Positions 19,061 to 27,251 of a DNA stretch of 64,000 bases are shown one piece after another. The position numbers and the translations under genes were made by a program. This stretch comes from Verrucomicrobiota bacterium. Lineage in GTDB: Bacteria > Verrucomicrobiota > Verrucomicrobiia > Limisphaerales > JACRJZ01. Numbering within the stretch: the first letter of the stretch is position 1; every line of letters begins with the position of its first letter. Below the pieces are notes generated by a model. The model was not told the DNA's origin. It did not search any database and saw only the letters and a list, made by a program, of their open reading frames with translations. The stretch spans positions 1-64,000 of the forward strand of contig JACRJZ010000116.1 in assembly GCA_016219875.1 (NCBI GenBank), given 5' to 3'.

Positions 19061-22000
19061 TCACGGCGCGGCCGGCGTCTGCAAGCGGTAGTAGCGCCGG
19101 GCGCTGTTGGTGGCCGACGGGTCTTGCACCGTGATCACGCGGTTCGAAGCTTCGGCCACCACGCTCGTCACGGTCAGCCAGGAAGTGGCCGGAAGCGGGA
19201 GTTCCTCGGCGAAGCGGAGGCTGTAACTCTTGCCGGCGACCGCTTCAAACGTGAGCGCCACGGCTCCGCTGGCCGCGGCGGGCGGCGCGATAGTGTCGAT
19301 CTTCAAATAGCTGGCCCGGTCCTGCGGATCGGTGCCAGCCAGGAACTCCGCGAGGTTGGCCACGCCGTCGCCGTCCGCGTCCAGGTTCGCGTCGTTGAAG
19401 AATGGGTCCAGGCCGTGGTCCGTTTCCCACCCGTTCGACATGGTGTCGCCGTCGCTGTCGGCATCCGGCACGAAGAGGGTGGCGGACTGACTGGTAGCCG
19501 AACCGTCGGTGTTGAGCACAACAACGTGATACTCGCCTGCGTCGGCGCCAGTCACGTTGGTCAAGGTGAGCACGGGGCCGATCGCTGGCACCAGCCGCCG
19601 CGTCGGATTGTGCCACCATTCGTATTCCAGCGGAGTTCCCCCTGTGGCCTCGACGCTGAACGTGGCCGTGCCGCCGAGCAGGACGGTTTGGTTCGTCGGC
19701 GAGCGCTGAATGATCGGTGGCGACGTGGCCGTGGCGACGATGCCCGTGAGGGCAAAGTCGAAGCTGGCGTCGGAACTGCCGGTGTCGTGCTGATGGATTT
19801 CGACCGCGAGGAGGTTGGTGCCGGCAACGAGGCTCGCGGCGCTCAAGGTGGCGAGGTCGATGGCGTTCTCCGCCGTGCCGGCGCCGTTGTAGTTCGCAAG
19901 CGTTTGGGAGGTGATCGTCGCTGGCGCGGGCGGCAGGTTCACGCTGCGGAAAACATCCTGGCCGTTGAGGTAAACCACGCCGCCGTCGTCACGCCGCAGC
20001 CACATCGACAGCGTGCCGAACGCCGCCGGGTCCGTGACCGTGAAGGTCTGGCGGAAGTAGTAGGTGATCGTCTGGACTCCGTTGGTGCCGTAACGTCGGA
20101 TCGGCGTTCGCTCATCGCTATCACCGAAGCCCAGTTCGGCGAGGTTGTTCGACCAACTGCTGTCGTCGTAGCCCAAGTTGCGCCAGGCCGTGCCGGGGTT
20201 GCCGCCGGTGTCGAGGTAACTCCAGCGGGAGCCGCGCGTGATGAACGGAACGGGATTCGCCGTGCTCTGGACCGGCTTGAAGTACCAAGCTTGCGGCAGG
20301 GTCGTGATCTCGCCGCGCACCGGGTTCTGCAAAGCAACTTGGAGCACCGGCTCGTTGGTGGCCGGCCACAGGGGCGGAATCGTCTTCACGGTTTCGCCGG
20401 GCGCGAACTCCACGGTCCCGCTGGCCACGGGGCCGTTCGTGCCGCTCACGAGATAATCCACCGACACGAAGTGGGTGGTGAACGAACTCAGCCGCACCGG
20501 CACGCCATTGGTGAGGTCGGCCAACTTGAGGCGATTCGTGCGCACCGCCAGCCCGATGCCGACCGGCGCGTCGGGCGGCGTGGTCATCCAGTGGGCCAGC
20601 CGCCAGCCCTCGGCCACCGGTTCCCAGAGGGTGTTGTTCGGATGGTTGGTGTTGGGCTGCGTCACGAAGTTGCCCTGCAAGTCCATGCGGAACGGGCCGG
20701 TCGGCGTGTAGATGCCGTAGAGCCAGTTGTCCCAGTTCAGGCCCCAGATGTCGCGATAGTTATTCAGGATGAGCGAATTGGTCACCCGCAGCGTCCCCCA
20801 ATAGTCCCAGTCGTAATTGTCCCCGAACCGCGCGCCGACGGAGTTGCCGGTGCTCAACATGCGTTCGGCAAACACGTCGGGGCTGCCGTCGCTGCTGCTC
20901 CAGCCGCACTCGAGACCCTGCCCGCTGTTCATCAGCACGATGTCGTAGCTGGACGCCACGCGCCCGCTGCCCGACCAAGCGTGCGCCTCGTGCAAGGCCG
21001 ACTCGACCCAGCAGTTCGTCAGCCAAACGGTGCCTGCGCCGCCGGAGCCGGAATCGATGGCGTCGTCCTTGGCGAAGCCGAACAGGCTGTTCATCAGGAT
21101 GTGCGTGCCTTCGGTGAAATAAATCCCGTCGTAGTCGGCATCGGCGATGGCGGCGTCCACCACGCCATCGTCCGCCGGAAACTCGATGATGGCCGAGTGG
21201 TTGACGATGATCGTGCCGCCGACGTATTCGCCGCCGGTGATGGCGCGCTGCCAGAGCGTGTGGTCGAGGATGAGATCGGATCGGTAGCCGTTGCCCATCT
21301 GGCCGGCCGAATTGAGGATCGCGCAGTTGGTCAGGCGGGCCACGGAGTTGGACCAGATGAACAGGACCGGCTGCTGGGACTTGTGGCTGGAACCGGGGCT
21401 GAAGTTCCAACCGGTGCCGCCACCGCCGCCGGCCAGAATGGCGTGGTTGGCCTCCAGCACCGCATTGCCGAGCCGCATGACGAAGCCGCCCCAGGCGCCC
21501 GCGTTCCTCTCCGGCCAGACGACGTTCGTGGCCGTGAACACCACCGGGCGGTTCGCCGTGCCCTGGATCTGGACCGTGCCGTTGTTGGTGATGTTGACCA
21601 GCGGGTTCAACTTCACGATCGTGCCCGCACCGACCGTGAGCGTGCTGCCGGCGGGAACCACCACGCTGCCGCTCAGGTGAATGCGCGAGTTCTCCGGCCA
21701 GGTGACGTTGCCGGACAACACGCCGGCCCCCACCGTCGTCCACACGGGGTTTTGGTCGATGTGGATTTGCCGCGGCGCGGACAGGGACTGGATTCGTGCG
21801 GCGTAGGAAAGCGTTCCTGCGTTGGTCGCGGACGGCAAGAAGCCGGAGCCGTGGCCGCGCATCAACTTCACGTCGGAGCCTTCAAAGCCCGGCGCGGTCA
21901 CCCAGCCGTTGACTCGGCGCTCGCGGTCCTGCCCGTCGTCCACCCTGACGACGATCGGAATGGGCAGACCCGGCGGATAATCCATCGGTGCGGTCACGTG

Positions 22001-22402
22001 CAGAACCGCGCCGGCAAACTCGGCGGCGGTGGAACTGATCAGCGGGTACGGCGTCCACTTCATCAGACCCTGCTCGGGACTGCCGCGTTCGGAAGAGCGG
22101 ACGATGAAGCGCACCAGGCGGCTCGTGACCTCGAACGGCTCGGACAAGTTCGTCCGCCACGCCCACAGGTCGTAGTAATCCATCCGCGTGACAGTGACCG
22201 GCACGCCGACGGAGACGGGATTGCCGTTCAGCGTGGCGGCGTACGAGTAGCCGGCTTGCGTGACGACGGTGAAGGTGGCGGCGTCGGTGTTGACCGACCG
22301 GTCTGCCACGCCTGTGACAGTGGGCTGCGCGAGGGCGGGCAAAGCTGAGGCAAGGAGGACCAGCAAGAAGGCCGGGCGGCCGGTACGAAAGCCCGAAGTC
22401 AT
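19061..22402 (-). CDS. Large secreted beta-helix protein, paralogue of the downstream gene
   Basis: ATG 22402 starts a signal peptide (MTSGFRTGRPAFLLVLLASA) and gives 1,113 residues; ATG 22426 is an alternative and the frame is open to 22462. The order of modules follows the neighbour: N-terminal domain with MDYYDLWAWRTNL and TSRLVRFIV, a beta-helix (PAGSTLTVGAGTIVKLNPLV), a Calx-beta-like stretch (SGTVEFAPGETVKT), the WSYLDTGGNPGTAWRNLGYD module, an Ig-like domain (PPIIQRSPTNQTVLLGGTA), TSP3 repeats (DADSDGDTMSNGWETDHG), and the tail RRYYRLQTPAAP. The neighbour lacks the Ig-like form seen here. The two arose by tandem duplication and divergence; cargo or ligand is unknown. Confidence 0.8.
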   Translation of the reverse strand: MTSGFRTGRPAFLLVLLASALPALAQPTVTGVADRSVNTDAATFTVVTQAGYSYAATLNGNPVSVGVPVTVTRMDYYDLWAWRTNLSEPFEVTSRLVRFIVRSSERGSPEQGLMKWTPYPLISSTAAEFAGAVLHVTAPMDYPPGLPIPIVVRVDDGQDRERRVNGWVTAPGFEGSDVKLMRGHGSGFLPSATNAGTLSYAARIQSLSAPRQIHIDQNPVWTTVGAGVLSGNVTWPENSRIHLSGSVVVPAGSTLTVGAGTIVKLNPLVNITNNGTVQIQGTANRPVVFTATNVVWPERNAGAWGGFVMRLGNAVLEANHAILAGGGGGTGWNFSPGSSHKSQQPVLFIWSNSVARLTNCAILNSAGQMGNGYRSDLILDHTLWQRAITGGEYVGGTIIVNHSAIIEFPADDGVVDAAIADADYDGIYFTEGTHILMNSLFGFAKDDAIDSGSGGAGTVWLTNCWVESALHEAHAWSGSGRVASSYDIVLMNSGQGLECGWSSSDGSPDVFAERMLSTGNSVGARFGDNYDWDYWGTLRVTNSLILNNYRDIWGLNWDNWLYGIYTPTGPFRMDLQGNFVTQPNTNHPNNTLWEPVAEGWRLAHWMTTPPDAPVGIGLAVRTNRLKLADLTNGVPVRLSSFTTHFVSVDYLVSGTNGPVASGTVEFAPGETVKTIPPLWPATNEPVLQVALQNPVRGEITTLPQAWYFKPVQSTANPVPFITRGSRWSYLDTGGNPGTAWRNLGYDDSSWSNNLAELGFGDSDERTPIRRYGTNGVQTITYYFRQTFTVTDPAAFGTLSMWLRRDDGGVVYLNGQDVFRSVNLPPAPATITSQTLANYNGAGTAENAIDLATLSAASLVAGTNLLAVEIHQHDTGSSDASFDFALTGIVATATSPPIIQRSPTNQTVLLGGTATFSVEATGGTPLEYEWWHNPTRRLVPAIGPVLTLTNVTGADAGEYHVVVLNTDGSATSQSATLFVPDADSDGDTMSNGWETDHGLDPFFNDANLDADGDGVANLAEFLAGTDPQDRASYLKIDTIAPPAAASGAVALTFEAVAGKSYSLRFAEELPLPATSWLTVTSVVAEASNRVITVQDPSATNSARRYYRLQTPAAP

Positions 22403-22621
22403 CAAGTCATATATGAGGCTTAGCATGGCGGGAGTGTATGAGGATTCGCGCCCCGATGCCACAAGTATTCTGGGTTCCCGAAGCTCGGGAGTTCGGAAGC
22501 GTGGAGTGGAAAGCAGGAAGTCCTGACCAAGAACTGGAGGATGGAAGCGGCGAAGCGGCGGCGTGAGAAGCCGCCGCCGCAGGAACGCTTGACGGCTCGA
22601 ACCTTTCGCCCTTCGCCTCCC

Positions 22622-23602
22622 TCACGAACTCACGAGCTTCGTCCCTTCAAAATCAAACCGGAAGCGCACTTCCTTCAACCCCGCCTCGCGCATGGCATGG
22701 CGCAGCTTGGATTTGTCGTCGGCGTAAAACATGAGGAACCCGCCGCCGCCCGCACCAATCAGTTTGCCGCCCAGCGCGCCGTGGGCCATCGCCGTGTCGT
22801 ACCACTCGTTGATCTTCGGGTTGCTCATGTTGCCGCTGCGCTGCTTCTTGCGCTGCCAATGCACGTCCATGAGCCGCGCGAACTCCGGCAGGTCGCCCGC
22901 CTCCAGCGCCCGCTGGCTCTGCACGCCCAGGTCTTTCACGAAGTGCAGGTTCTCGATCATCGCCGCGTCGGCGGCCTTGCTCCGGTCGTTCTGCTCTTTC
23001 AGGATCGACGACGCCGAGCGCGAGTAGCCGGTGAAGAAGAGCAGCAAGTTGTCCTCGAGGTTGTAGCGGGTCTCCTCGGACACTTTGAGCGGCCAGGCCT
23101 CGACTTTGCCGCCGGCCAGGAACTTGAAGCAGGTCAAGCCGCCGTAGGCCGCGATGTACTGGTCCTGCTTGCCGATGGGTTCGCGCAGGCGGTTGATCTC
23201 GATGTCGCACGCCTGCTCCGCCAGTTCGGCGGGATGCACGAGGTTCTTCTTGTAAGCGTGCAGCGCCTTGAGCAGCGCGGTGGTGAAACTCCCGGAAGAG
23301 CCGAGGCCCGTGCCCGCCGGGATGTCGGCCATCGAGGTCAGTTCCAGCGAATGGCCGTCCATGCCGAGCGCGGCGAAGGCTTCGCGGATGATCGGATGCT
23401 CAAGCTGGGCCGCTCCCGGCACGCGCTCCAGCTTGGAGTATTTCACGATCAGGTCCGGCACGAAGGTGTCGTGCAAGGTGATATAGACGTACTTGTCGAT
23501 GGCCGCGGCGATGAGGAAACCCGTGTGCTGCTCGTAATACGACGGCAGGTCCGTGCCACCGCCGCCCAGACTGATGCGTAGGGGTGAACGCGCGATAATC
23601 AT
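22622..23602 (-). CDS. hddA: GHMP kinase, D-glycero-D-manno-heptose 7-phosphate kinase-like
   Basis: The 326-residue protein has the GHMP kinase fold: N-terminal IIARSPLRISLGGGGTDLPSYY, the ATP-binding PAGTGLGSSGSFTTALLKAL around residue 99, and the C-terminal KLIGAGGGGFLMFY motif. These and the length match HddA-type kinases, which phosphorylate D-glycero-D-manno-heptose 7-phosphate at C1 for GDP-heptose synthesis used in S-layer, capsule or LPS glycans. Other pathway genes are not nearby. A related sugar kinase specificity, such as fucokinase-like, cannot be excluded. Confidence 0.85.
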   Translation of the reverse strand: MIIARSPLRISLGGGGTDLPSYYEQHTGFLIAAAIDKYVYITLHDTFVPDLIVKYSKLERVPGAAQLEHPIIREAFAALGMDGHSLELTSMADIPAGTGLGSSGSFTTALLKALHAYKKNLVHPAELAEQACDIEINRLREPIGKQDQYIAAYGGLTCFKFLAGGKVEAWPLKVSEETRYNLEDNLLLFFTGYSRSASSILKEQNDRSKAADAAMIENLHFVKDLGVQSQRALEAGDLPEFARLMDVHWQRKKQRSGNMSNPKINEWYDTAMAHGALGGKLIGAGGGGFLMFYADDKSKLRHAMREAGLKEVRFRFDFEGTKLVSS

Positions 23603-23676
23603 GGCCGAGAGAGTAGGCGGCAGGCGCCCAGCGGGAAGCGAAAAGACGCGCCCTCAAGGGCCGTGTGCAAGACCTC

Positions 23677-23743
23677 GTAGCCGCCGAGGTCACGAGGCTC
23701 TGATCAAGAAATCCGCAATCTGCAATCTGCAATCTGCAATCGG
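23677..23743. repeat. Variant palindrome arm plus TGCAATC tandem repeats
   Basis: GTAGCCGCCGAGGTCACGAG at 23677 is a diverged single arm of the long palindromic element (the usual arm is GTAGCAGCCGACGTGAGGAG). It is followed at 23711-23743 by four TCTGCAATC-like 7-mers. The same TGCAATCTGCAAT word occurs at 59598-59625 and, in complement, at 57612-57640. It lies in the 157-bp gap between the RCC1 gene and hddA. Confidence 0.6.
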
Positions 23744-23759
23744 AATGGCCTGCCCTGCC

Positions 23760-26438
23760 TCACGGCCCGCGCACGCGCAGGAAGCGGTGGCCGGAGTCCA
23801 GAGGCAGCGACAGGGAATTGGTCCGCACCGGCTCGCCCACGTTTTCCCACGCGTTGGAAGCGCCCAGTTCCCGGCACTGCTGCAATTGGTAAGGCGCTTG
23901 TCCGCCGGTCCAGTTCAGGAAGACGTTCGCTCCCTGCTTACTGGCCGACAACCTCGGCCCTGGTGGCCGCACCAGCGCCAGACTGTGAACTGATCCCGCC
24001 GCAATCGCCACCACGTTGTTCAACTCCAGTGGGATGGTCGTTTGGCCCCGAGAGTTGTCACCCCATCCAACCACGCGGCCCTCCTTTGTTAGCGCCAGAC
24101 TGTGCCAATCTCCCGCTGCAATCGCCACCACGTTGCTCAAGCCGCTCGGAACATTGGTTTGGCCAGAATAACTGCCACCCCAACCGATCACCCGGCCTTC
24201 GCCCGTCAGCGCCAGACTGTGGTACTCGCCTGCCACAATGGCCACCACATTGCTCAGTCCGCTCGGAATTGTTCGTTGGCCAGCATCGTTCCGGCCCCAA
24301 CCGATCACCCGGCCTTCCACTGTCAAAGCCAGGCTGTGATCTGCTCCCGCTGCGATCGCCACCACGTTGCTCAGATCTCTTGGAATGGTTGTTTGCCCGT
24401 AGTGTGGGGCGCCCCACCCACGCACTCGGCCCTCAGCCGTCAGCGCCAGACTATGATACCATCCTGCCGCAATCCCCACCACGTTACTCAGACCGTTCGG
24501 GATGGTTGTTTGGCCGTAAAGGTTGTCACCCCAAGCGACCACTCGGTGGTCGGCTGCCAACGCCAGACAGTGAGAAGATCCTGCTGCAATCGCTATCACG
24601 TTGCTCAGCCCGCTTGGATAGTTGGTTTGTTCGGAATAGCTGGAGACCCAATCGAGCACTTGGCCTGCGGCCGTCATCGCTAGGCTATAGCTCCCGCCCG
24701 CCGCTATCGCCACAATGTCAGCCAACCCACCCGGAATGCTTGTTTGGCCGTAATTGTTTGAACCCCAACCAACGACCGGACTCACCCGCATCATGAATGA
24801 ACCTCCTCCCAAGCCATGGCGGTTGCTCAGTACCAAGCTCACTCTGAAATCGCCTGTCTCTAGCGGCACTCCAGAAACCAACCCGGTTCTGGGATCGACT
24901 GTCAGTCCAAAAGGCAGCCCCGACGCGTGAAGGTAGTCCACATCATTCACCAAGCCGATGTCGTAGTTCAACTCGCTGGCCAGGTTCGCCTGCACCAGTC
25001 CGTTCGCTTCGATTCCCGGCAAGGGCAGGTTCATGTGCAAGGTCAAGTTGGTCTGACTGATACCCGAAGTGTTGGTCGCGAACAGGGTCACAGCATAATC
25101 ACCGGGCAATGAACTTTGGCCCGTGATGAATCCAGTGGCCGGATTCACAGTCAACCCCGGCGGCAGGCCGCTAGCGCCAAAACCGTAGGCTCCATTGAGC
25201 ACGACGATGCGACCGAAGAAAGCCCTGTCCACAGTCCCCACAATCGTCCGCGGACTCAGCACGCAAGGCGGCCTCAAGTTGCCCGGCAATCCCGTCAGTG
25301 CAAAGCTATTCGCCCAACCTGCCGCGATCGCCACTACGTTGGCCAAACCGCTCGGAATGTTTGTCTGCCCCCCCCAGTTGGAGCCCCACGCGACTGCCCG
25401 TCCATCGGCCGTCAGCGCCAGACTGTGGGAAGTTCCCGCCGCAATCGCTACCACATTACTCAGACTGCTCGGAGCACTCGCCTGCCCCTGCGCATTATCT
25501 CCCCAACCTACAACCTGGCCATCGGCCGTCAGCGCCAGACTATGATACCATCCTGCCGCTATCGCCACTATGTTGCTCAAGCCGCTCGGAATGGTAGCTT
25601 GGCCATGATTGTTCTGACCCCACCCCACCACCCGACCACCGGCCGTCAGCGCCAGACTGTGGGAAGTTCCCGCCGCAATCGCCACTACGTTGCTCAGCCC
25701 AGCCGGAACGGTCGAACTCCCCCATCCGACTACCATGCCATCGAATGTCAGCGCCAAGCTGTACCCTAAACCCGCGGCAATCGCTACCACGTTGCTCAAG
25801 CCGGTCGGAACGGTCGTCTGACCGGCGGCATTTACGCCCCATCCGACTATCTGGCCTTCGAGTGTTAATGCCAGACAGTGAGTCCCTCCCGCGGCAATCG
25901 CTACTACGTTGCTCAAGCCGCTGGGAATGAACGGCGGGCTACCCCACCCAATCACTCGACCTTGGGCTGTCAGCGCGAGGCTGTAACGCTCTGCTGTTCC
26001 AATCGCCACCACGTTGCTCAATGAGCTTGGGATGGTCGTCTGATGGTAGCCGTAGTAACCCCACGCGACCACCGGCACCAACTGGAGTGTGGCCACAGTG
26101 CTGGTGGCGGCGCCGTAGAGGTTGGTCACGACCAAGGAGTAGAAACCCATCTCGGCGGTTTGCAGGTTAGAGACGGTCAGGGTGGCGTTGGTGGCGCCGC
26201 TGATCTTGCCGCCGTTCGCGAGGTTGGTGCCGTCCTTGCGCCACTGGTAGTTCAGCGGTTCATCGCCTGTGGCCGCTACGCTAAACGAAACCGTGGCGCC
26301 CGCCGCTGGAAATTGGTTGGTGGGCTGCACCGTGATGAGCGGCGCTTGCTGGGCGTGGAGAAGTTGAGGGTGGAGAGTTGAGAGTTGAGAGAGGGCGGCG
26401 AAGAAGAACAGGAAGCGCCGGAGGGAAGGAGAGGGCAT
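23760..26438 (-). CDS. Secreted double RCC1 beta-propeller protein with Ig-like domains
   Basis: ATG 26438 is chosen because it starts a signal peptide (MPSPSLRRFLFFFAALSQLS); the frame runs to 26591 through repeats. The 892-residue protein has an N-terminal Ig-like domain (ITVQPTNQFPAAGATVSFSV to YSLVVTNLYGAATSTVATL), then seven RCC1 units of the form LSNVVAIAAGTSHSLALTAD followed by GRVVGWG, then two putative-Ig domains (SGLPPGLTVNPATGFITGQS and SGLPFGLTVDPRTGLVSGVP), then seven more RCC1 units. The end is HRFLRVRGP. Seven units make one propeller, so two propellers are expected. RCC1-like propellers bind proteins or glycans; here the partner is unknown. Part of the signal peptide is encoded by low-complexity repeat DNA. 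Confidence 0.85.
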   Translation of the reverse strand: MPSPSLRRFLFFFAALSQLSTLHPQLLHAQQAPLITVQPTNQFPAAGATVSFSVAATGDEPLNYQWRKDGTNLANGGKISGATNATLTVSNLQTAEMGFYSLVVTNLYGAATSTVATLQLVPVVAWGYYGYHQTTIPSSLSNVVAIGTAERYSLALTAQGRVIGWGSPPFIPSGLSNVVAIAAGGTHCLALTLEGQIVGWGVNAAGQTTVPTGLSNVVAIAAGLGYSLALTFDGMVVGWGSSTVPAGLSNVVAIAAGTSHSLALTAGGRVVGWGQNNHGQATIPSGLSNIVAIAAGWYHSLALTADGQVVGWGDNAQGQASAPSSLSNVVAIAAGTSHSLALTADGRAVAWGSNWGGQTNIPSGLANVVAIAAGWANSFALTGLPGNLRPPCVLSPRTIVGTVDRAFFGRIVVLNGAYGFGASGLPPGLTVNPATGFITGQSSLPGDYAVTLFATNTSGISQTNLTLHMNLPLPGIEANGLVQANLASELNYDIGLVNDVDYLHASGLPFGLTVDPRTGLVSGVPLETGDFRVSLVLSNRHGLGGGSFMMRVSPVVGWGSNNYGQTSIPGGLADIVAIAAGGSYSLAMTAAGQVLDWVSSYSEQTNYPSGLSNVIAIAAGSSHCLALAADHRVVAWGDNLYGQTTIPNGLSNVVGIAAGWYHSLALTAEGRVRGWGAPHYGQTTIPRDLSNVVAIAAGADHSLALTVEGRVIGWGRNDAGQRTIPSGLSNVVAIVAGEYHSLALTGEGRVIGWGGSYSGQTNVPSGLSNVVAIAAGDWHSLALTKEGRVVGWGDNSRGQTTIPLELNNVVAIAAGSVHSLALVRPPGPRLSASKQGANVFLNWTGGQAPYQLQQCRELGASNAWENVGEPVRTNSLSLPLDSGHRFLRVRGP

Positions 26439-26491
26439 GGCGGGTTGGTGGTTCGTGGTTCGTGGTCTGTGGTCTGTGGTCTGTGGTCGTC
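26356..26491. repeat. Low-complexity word repeats across the RCC1 gene start
   Basis: GTTGAGGGTGGAGAGTTGAG words at 26356-26394 lie inside the signal-peptide codons of the RCC1 gene, and GTGGTTCGTGGTCTGTGGTC words at 26446-26491 lie just upstream. The first word also occurs in the loop of the palindrome inside the Ser/Thr kinase gene (44812-44850). Confidence 0.65.
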
Positions 26492-26591
26492 CGTTGCGCG
26501 TCGAAGAGGCGCCGAGCCTCAGCGGGCCGCGAGAGCAAAGCTGCGCCCGGCGAGTTGGCTCGTCTCCACGCGAGTTGTTCGGTGCGTGCAT

Positions 26592-27251
26592 GGCCTTGTG
26601 CAGCTTGGCGAATTGACGCGCGGCATTGAGGCGGAAAGGCGGTGAGAAAGCAAGTCTGCTTTTCGGTCGTCCAGGCCATCACCGACGACCAGCCGGCTGA
26701 TAGCGCGGGCGACTCGCCCGCCCCGTTCGGCGACCCGCCGGGCGGAACGGGAAGACGCCCGGCAAAGTTCCAACGCGTGAGCTTCCTGCAGGACTGTAGC
26801 AGCCGACGTGAGGAGGCTCCATTCAGAGGTCAGAGGTCAGAAGTCAGCCAGAAGAACAGAGCCTCCTCACGTCGGCTGCTACGGGGTTCTGCAATTGTCT
26901 CGCGTGGTTCCTCCTTGGTCTGGAATCCGAAGTGGGTACCACGAAAGACACGAAACACACGAATGCAGACGAGAACCGCTATGCTGGCCTCGCACAGAAG
27001 TCGCGCGAGGAAAGATGATGGAGTGAGGCCAGGCTTTTCGTGTGTTTCGTGGTGATTCAAGTTTGGATTCCGACTTCAGAGGCTCGACCTTCCGTCGGGC
27101 AAGTCGCCCGACGGCACAGGCGGATTGCCTATGCTACCCACGGCCAACACAACCCGGCAGCGATGCCCGCCGCGACCGACAAGTTGCGGAGGCACCGGCC
27201 AGCGCCGGAATCCCGCTCGACAAGCGGCGCCGCGATTGAGAAAACAAGTCC
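26592..27251. repeat. Repeat-filled intergenic region before the six-hairpin glycosidase
   Basis: This 660-bp stretch separates two divergent genes and encodes nothing I recognise. It holds the palindrome at 26796-26882 and an inverted repeat of ACCACGAAAGACACGAAACA (26938-26957, continuing to 26965) against TTTTCGTGTGTTTCGTGGT (27035-27053). The latter family also occurs between pstA and pstB. Confidence 0.75.
26796..26882. repeat. Long palindromic element, copy 2
   Basis: Arms at 26796-26819 and 26859-26882 are perfect 24-nt inverted repeats. The 39-nt loop is itself made of AGAGGTCAGAGGTCAGAAGT words, a separate dispersed repeat. GGGGTTCTGCAATTG follows the right arm, as in copy 1. Confidence 0.92.

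Noticed and set aside
16780..22348. Very long + strand frames opposite the beta-helix genes
   Set aside because: They have Ala/Arg/Val-rich translations with no domain pattern; the minus strand encodes full multi-domain exoproteins with signal peptides.
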